64,000 bases of DNA from CAYNHF01 sp964397045 (GTDB lineage Bacteria; Actinomycetota; Acidimicrobiia; Spongiisociales; UBA5794): contig CAYNHF010000033.1 in NCBI GenBank assembly GCA_964397045.1, positions 159,779 through 223,778 on the forward strand. Reading direction: 5' to 3'. A program made the position numbers and the translations under genes. The notes under the pieces are model-generated. The model was not told where the DNA came from. It saw only the letters and a program-made list of their open reading frames with translations, and ran no database searches. Below are positions 59,512 through 64,000 of the stretch, one piece after another (the first letter of the stretch is position 1; every line of letters starts with the position of its first letter).

Positions 59512-60558
59512 CTAGCCGGTGAGGTAATCCAACTCGATCCGGGTGCCGGTGATGATCGGCTGGATATCGGGGTCTTGGTGATTGCCGTACCGGTCGAGGA
59601 CTTCCTCGAGAATCTGGACGGCTGCGGTGGTGTCACCGAGCTGGCCGAGCAGGACCCCTTTCCAGTGCATGGCGCTGGCGACGGTTACCTCGCTACGTGC
59701 CGATGAGAGTCCAACCCCATTGTCTATGGCCTGGTCGAACCACTCCAGTGCCGTGGCCAGATCGTCCTGGTTGCTGGCCAGACGCCCGCGAAGGAACATC
59801 GCCTCGATCACCCGGTCCTCGACAGTTTCCTGAGTGTCGGTGGCGAGGGTCCATCCGTAGTCGGTTATCAGCCACTGATACGACACGGCCGCTTCCGACA
59901 CGTTCGCACGCGGCTCCGATGCGTAAGCGTATCCGCGATCGATGAGCGCCCACGCCCGGAGTTCACCGAGCGACCCTCCCTCTGCGGCGTCGATATTGGC
60001 GATCACCTGGTTGAGAAGCGGAACCGCTGCCAGGGTGTCTCCGGCTTCGATCAGGTCGGCCGCTTCGAGGTGAATAGCCTCAAGTCCAGCCACATCGGGG
60101 GAGACGGTCTCCGGGTCGGCAACCGGAGGTACCGGATCAGACTGCTCGCCCAATGCCTCTCGCCTGATCACTACGCCGTCGACCGCCAACGCCACCTGAT
60201 CAGTATCTGAACCACTGACGCTCTCGACGGCCCAATCGCGACCGACGATCACCTGGGAAGGCTTTGAGTAGTCCCCCATGAATTGATCGCGCTGAGCTTC
60301 GGACTCGAAGAGGTAGATCTCGACACTCGCGCCTGCGATATCCGAACCGCAATCAAGCACCCACTCGGCGTCGACGATGATCGGGGACTCCACCAGATTG
60401 GGGCATTCGAGCTTCGCCGCCAGTTCGTCTCCAATAGCCGGCCACGGGTTCTCCGTCACAAGGAGTTCGACCGAGGTGGAGGGCTCCGAGGACACCTGGT
60501 CACCACCGGCACACGCCCCAGCCACCAGAACCCCCGTCAACAACAACACCCACTTCAC
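59512..60558 (-). CDS. Lipoprotein with TPR-like repeats
   Basis: A 348-residue protein starting at GTG 60558 with GAGGAGG 7-8 bp upstream. Signal peptide WVLLLTGVLVAGACAGG ends in a lipobox (Cys17). Residues ~30-125 form a mixed domain with a Cys pair (KLECPNL, LDCGSDI). From ~165 come helical TPR-like repeats: DLIEAGDTLAAVPLLNQVIA, AWALIDRGYAYASEP, MFLRGRLASNQDDLATALEWF, GVLLGQLGDTTAAVQILEE. It is probably a scaffold outside the cell. The partner is unknown. Confidence 0.8.
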   Translation of the reverse strand: MKWVLLLTGVLVAGACAGGDQVSSEPSTSVELLVTENPWPAIGDELAAKLECPNLVESPIIVDAEWVLDCGSDIAGASVEIYLFESEAQRDQFMGDYSKPSQVIVGRDWAVESVSGSDTDQVALAVDGVVIRREALGEQSDPVPPVADPETVSPDVAGLEAIHLEAADLIEAGDTLAAVPLLNQVIANIDAAEGGSLGELRAWALIDRGYAYASEPRANVSEAAVSYQWLITDYGWTLATDTQETVEDRVIEAMFLRGRLASNQDDLATALEWFDQAIDNGVGLSSARSEVTVASAMHWKGVLLGQLGDTTAAVQILEEVLDRYGNHQDPDIQPIITGTRIELDYLTG

Positions 60559-60894
60559 GAGACCACCTCCTCGTCCACCGGGTGAACCTACCGTCAACTG
60601 CCGGCTCATGTAGCCACCTTGCCCCAAGACCACCTCCCTGCCTGCAGGCCATCGCCCACCCTGACCAGTCACGACGATGCTCCTCACACCGCGGGAGCTA
60701 GGCCGACTCTTCCGGGACGGCCCCGGCTGGTGAGATACCGAACCAACGCGCCGCCGTCGGGCCTGGCTGCGGGCTTCTCGGGTCACTGGTTGGGTCGGGT
60801 TCTCCGCAATCGCCACCACCGCTGAAGCCGTCTGCTCGCCGAGGGGCGGCGCGGGCCACCGCTACACTTGCTGAGCTTGGTGGCGAGGGGGCAC
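60559..60894. other. Intergenic region between divergent lipoprotein and membrane-protein genes
   Basis: No ORF is supported. TACACT at 60863 with the GAGGGGG RBS at 60885 marks the start side of the plus-strand gene. Otherwise the DNA is GC-rich and without repeats. Confidence 0.5.
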
Positions 60895-61641
60895 GTGACG
60901 GAAGTCAGACTGGATCAGGGACAAGGCATCAGCACAGCGAGCAGGTCCGAGACCTGGCTCGGCGTGGTGGTGACTGGTCGATTCCCCGAACGGGCGCTGA
61001 TCACCCTGCTCGTGAGTACGGCTGGATTCACGCTGGCAAGCGCAGCAGGCTGGGCTGCCGATCAGATCTGGCAAGCCGAAGACCTCGCTCGATACCTGAA
61101 CGTCGACGCGGAGGCGAACCTGCCGACCTGGCTCGGAGCCTCGCTACTCCTGCTATCCGCGGTGCTGTTGGCCGTCATCGCGTTCGCGCCGGTCCAGGCT
61201 AGGTCGGCAAGGGGGTACTGGCTCCTCCTTTCGGGGGTATTCCTCCTCCTGTCGATCGACGAGACCACCCGGCTCCATGAGAGCCTGGGCGAGGCGTTGC
61301 AGAGGGCCTGGGAAACGGAAGGTCTGATCCGCTTCGCATGGATTCTACCGTACGGTGTCGTCGGACTGCTCCTCCTGGTGGCCCTGATTCCATTCCTGGT
61401 GGCGCTTCCCGGCAGAACGAGGAATCTGTTCCTCCTGGCAGGGGTGCTCTACGTGATCGGGGCCGCAGGCATCAACGCGCTCACGGGGGCACTCATCGAA
61501 GGCGATCCGCCGCAGGGCGCCATTACCGTGCTCGGCCACGTCGAGGAGATCCTGGAGATGTCGGGAGTCTCGCTCTTCCTCTTCGCACTCCTCGACTACC
61601 TGCGGTCCGCAGTCCTCATCCTCGAACCTCAGTCCGACTGA
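60895..61641 (+). CDS. Multi-pass membrane protein of unknown function
   Basis: A 248-residue protein. Six hydrophobic segments occur from ~25 onward (ALITLLVSTAGFTLASAAGW, TWLGASLLLLSAVLLAVIAF, YWLLLSGVFLLLSIDE, IRFAWILPYGVVGLLLLVAL, LFLLAGVLYVIGAAGINAL, SGVSLFLFALLDYL). Charged residues within or beside the helices (SIDETTRLHESLGE, HVEEILEMSG) look conserved and could bind a metal or lipid. No family is recognised. The start GTG at 60895 follows a strong GAGGGGG RBS. Confidence 0.75.
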   Translation: MTEVRLDQGQGISTASRSETWLGVVVTGRFPERALITLLVSTAGFTLASAAGWAADQIWQAEDLARYLNVDAEANLPTWLGASLLLLSAVLLAVIAFAPVQARSARGYWLLLSGVFLLLSIDETTRLHESLGEALQRAWETEGLIRFAWILPYGVVGLLLLVALIPFLVALPGRTRNLFLLAGVLYVIGAAGINALTGALIEGDPPQGAITVLGHVEEILEMSGVSLFLFALLDYLRSAVLILEPQSD

Positions 61642-62129
61642 TCCGTGCCAGCCGTTCGGCCCTCATCATCTGGACCGTGTTGGCGAGAATGGAGACATAC
61701 CGAACGTTTCGTGCCAGCGACCGCCTCGTCATAGGAGGAAACTCAGGTCGGGGGCGGCTCGCCGTGGAGGGTGCTCCCGATGCGGACGCGTGCAACTTCT
61801 GCGGGGCGTCGTGTTCTTCCGACAGCTCCCTGGCCGGGCACCCCACTTGGTCGTGTCGTCGAACACGACCCCGGTCGACCCACCGCCGCAGCTACGCCGA
61901 GCCGTCTGGCTAGAAGAGCAGGAGGGTCGTTTCCCCCAACACGGCGTAGGCGATGCCGGCCAGGAGCCATCGGCTAATCGATGGATCGTGTCGCGGCAGG
62001 CTCCGCGGGTCGGAAGTGCCGGTTGACCAGGCTCAGCGACACATGCCCAGATTCGGTGTCGTCGAGGTGGGGATGCAAGCCCGGTGGAGCGTTCACGGTT
62101 GGCTCTTTCTGATTCATCGAACGGAGCAG
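61642..62129. other. Degraded region downstream of the IS30-type remnant
   Basis: No intact gene. On the minus strand a 58-codon frame (62150-61974, VRRWLSRLLRSMNQKEPTVN onward) is followed in another frame by RWLLAGIAYAVLGETTLLLF and a stop near 61920. It looks like a small membrane-protein end cut by a frameshift. Plus-strand frames here are not protein-like. Confidence 0.4.
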
Positions 62130-62421
62130 TCGGCTCAACCAGCGTCTCACCCGCCACTACCCCACGAGAGATCTCCTCCCGCTCGAGCAGCGACAGGTGC
62201 TGCTCGGCTCGTCGTCGTGGCGCTGGCCGCACCCCACCAGCATCCTCAAACAGCCTTCGAATCGACGACCCTTTCCTCCCCAACCGACGAGCAATCGACC
62301 GGATCAGCTCACCCGCTTCGCGTCGATCCCACACCTCCACAATCTCGGCCTCCGTGAACCTCCTCGACACCACACACCTCCAAAACGAGATCCCAACTCT
62401 CGTCAAAGATGTTGCGTTCAC
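62130..62421 (-). mobile_element. IS30-family element remnant (5' end of transposase and left terminal region)
   Basis: From GTG 62373 the minus strand encodes ~80 residues of an IS30-type transposase N-terminus: RRFTEAEIVEVWDRREAGEL, SIARRLGRKGSSIRRLFEDAGG, VRPAPRRRAEQHLSLLEREE, ISRGVVAGETL (HTH pair). Similarity stops near 62135, and the DDE catalytic domain is absent. The ~48 bp upstream (GTGAACGCAACATCTTTGAC, then GAGAGTTGGGATCTCG) resembles an IS30-type left end. It is inactive. Confidence 0.65.
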
Positions 62422-62552
62422 GCCTTGAAGCGGCAGCCGTTCGGCGCTATTCCGTCATGGGGGCGATACCGCCTGGATTTCATGATCGGTACGCCGTCGG
62501 GGAGCGTTGGGGAGGGCCGGGAACATAGGTGGTGGGCCTAATAGGACGGCCT

Positions 62553-62654
62553 TCACACCTCGAAGTGCCTGGTCAGTGCCTTGCGCCGCGCGAACTTGAC
62601 GTTGGGAGTGGTGGACAGGCTGACCCGGACCGCCTCGGGGATATCAAAGGCGTG
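62553..62654 (-). pseudogene. C-terminal gene remnant directly after the TetR stop
   Basis: Downstream of the TetR TAA and in the same frame, 33 codons give HAFDIPEAVRVSLSTTPNVK, then FARRKALTRHFEV and TGA. The composition is protein-like. It could be the tail of a lost gene joined to tetR by deletion, or of a longer TetR ancestor with a new stop. No start codon. Confidence 0.35.
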
Positions 62655-63269
62655 TTAGCCCAGATCGTGCACAGCCAGCCAACGCGCAACGACAGCTTCG
62701 ATCAGCCCGTCGGTTGCGTCGGCGTACAACATCAGGTGGTGGTGTATGACCGGGCCCGCCAACAGTGTTGCCTCGAGCTGGCAGTCCAGCTCCCCGCCTA
62801 CTTCCCCCCGTTCGCGAGCTGCCTCCAGTACGGCTGCTACGGGCCGCACGAGCTGCTCGACGAAGCGCCGCTGCGCCGCCGCGAATCCCTGATCGTGGTG
62901 GGCGTGGGAGGCCAATGCTCCGAAGAGCGGCCGGGTTTCGTGCATCACCAAACGAGTGCGCAGATTCTCCAGAGCAGACCGAAGGTCGCGGTCGAGCACC
63001 CCGACGTCCGAAGGCGGATGGTGTGGTGAGGTCACAGCATCGATCGTCGCCAGCAGAAGGCTGGCCTGGTCCGGCCAATGCCGATAGATCGTCGTGCGAG
63101 CCACGTCCGCGCGGTCGGCCACGCGATTGGCGGTCACGTGCTCCGCTCCGTCCGTGAGCAGCACTTCGACGGCAGCACCGAGGATCACCTGCCGCACGCG
63201 CCGCGTGCGGGGGTTCATCCGCACGATGTCTGGCTCCGGCTCACTGACCACAGGCACCTCTTGCTCCAT
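62655..63269 (-). CDS. TetR-family transcriptional regulator
   Basis: A 204-residue protein. The N-terminal TetR HTH (~22-70) has RRVRQVILGAAVEVLLTDGA, HVTANRVADRADVARTTIYRHWPDQASLL. The helical ligand domain includes FVEQLVRPVAAVLEAARERG and a His-rich GPVIHHHLMLYADATD. It is divergent from the DUF5519 lipoprotein gene; the tandem repeat between them is its likely operator. Confidence 0.92.
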   Translation of the reverse strand: MEQEVPVVSEPEPDIVRMNPRTRRVRQVILGAAVEVLLTDGAEHVTANRVADRADVARTTIYRHWPDQASLLLATIDAVTSPHHPPSDVGVLDRDLRSALENLRTRLVMHETRPLFGALASHAHHDQGFAAAQRRFVEQLVRPVAAVLEAARERGEVGGELDCQLEATLLAGPVIHHHLMLYADATDGLIEAVVARWLAVHDLG

Positions 63270-63281
63270 TGCGCTACATGC

Positions 63282-63319
63282 TGTATCTTACACAACGAAT
63301 TGTATCCTAAACATCGAAT
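63282..63319. promoter_or_regulatory. Tandem 19-bp repeat, probable TetR operator
   Basis: TGTATCTTACACAACGAAT (63282-63300) is followed immediately by TGTATCCTAAACATCGAAT (63301-63319): 16 of 19 bases match. Each copy holds TGT-N7-ACA. The pair starts 13 bp before the tetR start and ends 13 bp before the DUF5519 start, so a bound regulator would shut both promoters. Confidence 0.75.
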
Positions 63320-63332
63320 GGAAGAGAACGTA

Positions 63333-63980
63333 ATGCTGCTGAACACGACACGAGCCGGTTGGACTCGACCCGTGACGACAAGCACCCTTTCGGTCCTGGC
63401 GATGATCGTTGTTGGTGCGTGCTCAGGTGGGGAGCCGGCACCGGCTGCGACCGAGCCGTCGGAGCGCGAGATACCCGCGGCCGAGACGCGCACTGGGGAC
63501 ACACTGGAGCTCCGGATACGCGAAGGACCGCGTCGCCAGACCACCGGGAGCGTTCCCCACATCCAACTCGACGCCGAACCGGTCCCGGCCGTCGACGCGG
63601 AACTGCGACGCCGCGCCTTTCAGCTACCTGGAGTCGAGAACCTCGCGTCCGATCGCTCACTCCCGGGTGCCCGTGGCCTCGCACTCTCCGACGGTCTCGA
63701 CCTCGCCCGCGCGGACGTCATCGCGGGGAGCAGCGAGTTCGCCCACATCCACCCCGATGGCAGCCTCCACGTGTGGCTCGCGGTCAACTCCGCGATCGAG
63801 GTGGACGACAAGAAGTGGGGGGAACTCCACCCGTGGGTCGGGCGCGACGGCTTCTGGGACTGCGTCGTCATGGTCTACACCCCCGAGACACTCGATGAGC
63901 TCGACGTCACCATCCAGATCATCGTCGACGCGTACAACTTCATCACCGGAGCCAGCCTCCACCCAGCCGACATCCCCTAG
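63333..63980 (+). CDS. Lipoprotein with DUF5519 (luciferase-like) domain
   Basis: A 215-residue protein. Signal peptide ends in VLAMIVVGACSGG (lipobox Cys at ~30). The C-terminal ~130 residues match DUF5519: VENLASDRSLPGARGLALSD, SSEFAHIHPDGSLHVWLAV, KKWGELHPWV, VVMVYTPETLDELDVTIQII, DAYNFITGASLHP. The domain is named after luciferase-family annotation, but no activity is established. A lipoprotein form is unusual. The start at 63333 has GGAAGAG 7 bp upstream; Met 63318 lies inside the operator repeat. Confidence 0.82.
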   Translation: MLLNTTRAGWTRPVTTSTLSVLAMIVVGACSGGEPAPAATEPSEREIPAAETRTGDTLELRIREGPRRQTTGSVPHIQLDAEPVPAVDAELRRRAFQLPGVENLASDRSLPGARGLALSDGLDLARADVIAGSSEFAHIHPDGSLHVWLAVNSAIEVDDKKWGELHPWVGRDGFWDCVVMVYTPETLDELDVTIQIIVDAYNFITGASLHPADIP

Positions 63981-64000
63981 ACCAGCACAACCCTGCGACC

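Noticed and set aside
62529..63029. 166-codon plus-strand frame
   Set aside because: Antisense to the TetR gene, which has a clear HTH and a normal start.

Overview
The window is a high-GC bacterial chromosome segment, most likely from a Gram-positive actinobacterium of Acidimicrobiia-like affinity (inferred, not tested). The signs are an S16 protein with a long acidic tail, DUF3039 and DUF664-type proteins, MpaB-type oxygenase, cell-wall-binding-2 repeats fused to an L,D-transpeptidase, an LPETG-anchored surface protein, many Cys-lipoproteins with Thr- or acid-rich linkers, and no outer-membrane genes. No rRNA, tRNA or CRISPR array was found.

1-9.2 kb: the end of an AMIN-like/Gmad2 secreted protein, then the SRP/ribosome-maturation block ffh-rpsP-khpA-rimM (minus strand) with a GNAT acetyltransferase inserted in the opposite orientation. 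Next are nucleobase/nucleoside salvage genes (upp, deoA-type, punA-type), with a methyltransferase, an alkyltransferase-like protein and a SnoaL/UBP-zinc-finger fusion between them. 9.3-18.2 kb: an MFS pump, a metallo-beta-lactamase-fold hydrolase with a possible structured leader, an MscS channel, an ArsR-type regulator with a clear promoter and operator, an ATP-grasp ligase, an NfuA-like Fe-S carrier and an MpaB-type oxygenase.

18.3-22.7 kb: an envelope-lipid cluster. It holds a degenerate PAP2 domain fused to a kinase, a lipoprotein and an LPG-synthase-type flippase in a translationally coupled run, facing an intact PAP2 phosphatase. 22.8-33.5 kb: a TMEM175 channel, an ABC-2 exporter, a run of small proteins with a truncated DUF664 pseudogene, an amidohydrolase, an acyl-CoA ligase and a CBS/CorC membrane protein. 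33.5-48.2 kb: a DUF11-repeat LPETG protein with near-identical DNA repeats, an MMPL transporter, AhpD and flavodoxin proteins, a class II amidotransferase and a very large secreted protein with two EEP nuclease domains.

48.2-55.6 kb: a DEAD-box helicase with an RRM domain, a broken lipoprotein gene, and the most interesting system. An RpiR-type regulator is divergent from a tight operon of a KamA-family radical-SAM aminomutase with a non-canonical PLP-lysine motif, both subunits of a 3-oxoacid-type CoA transferase, and a class III (GSAM-like) aminotransferase. Together they can be read as an alpha-amino acid to beta-amino acid to beta-aminoacyl-CoA to beta-ketoacyl-CoA route. 55.7-64 kb: wall-active and secreted proteins, a degraded zone with an IS30-type transposase remnant, and a TetR regulator separated from a lipoprotein/DUF5519 gene by a tandem 19-bp repeat.
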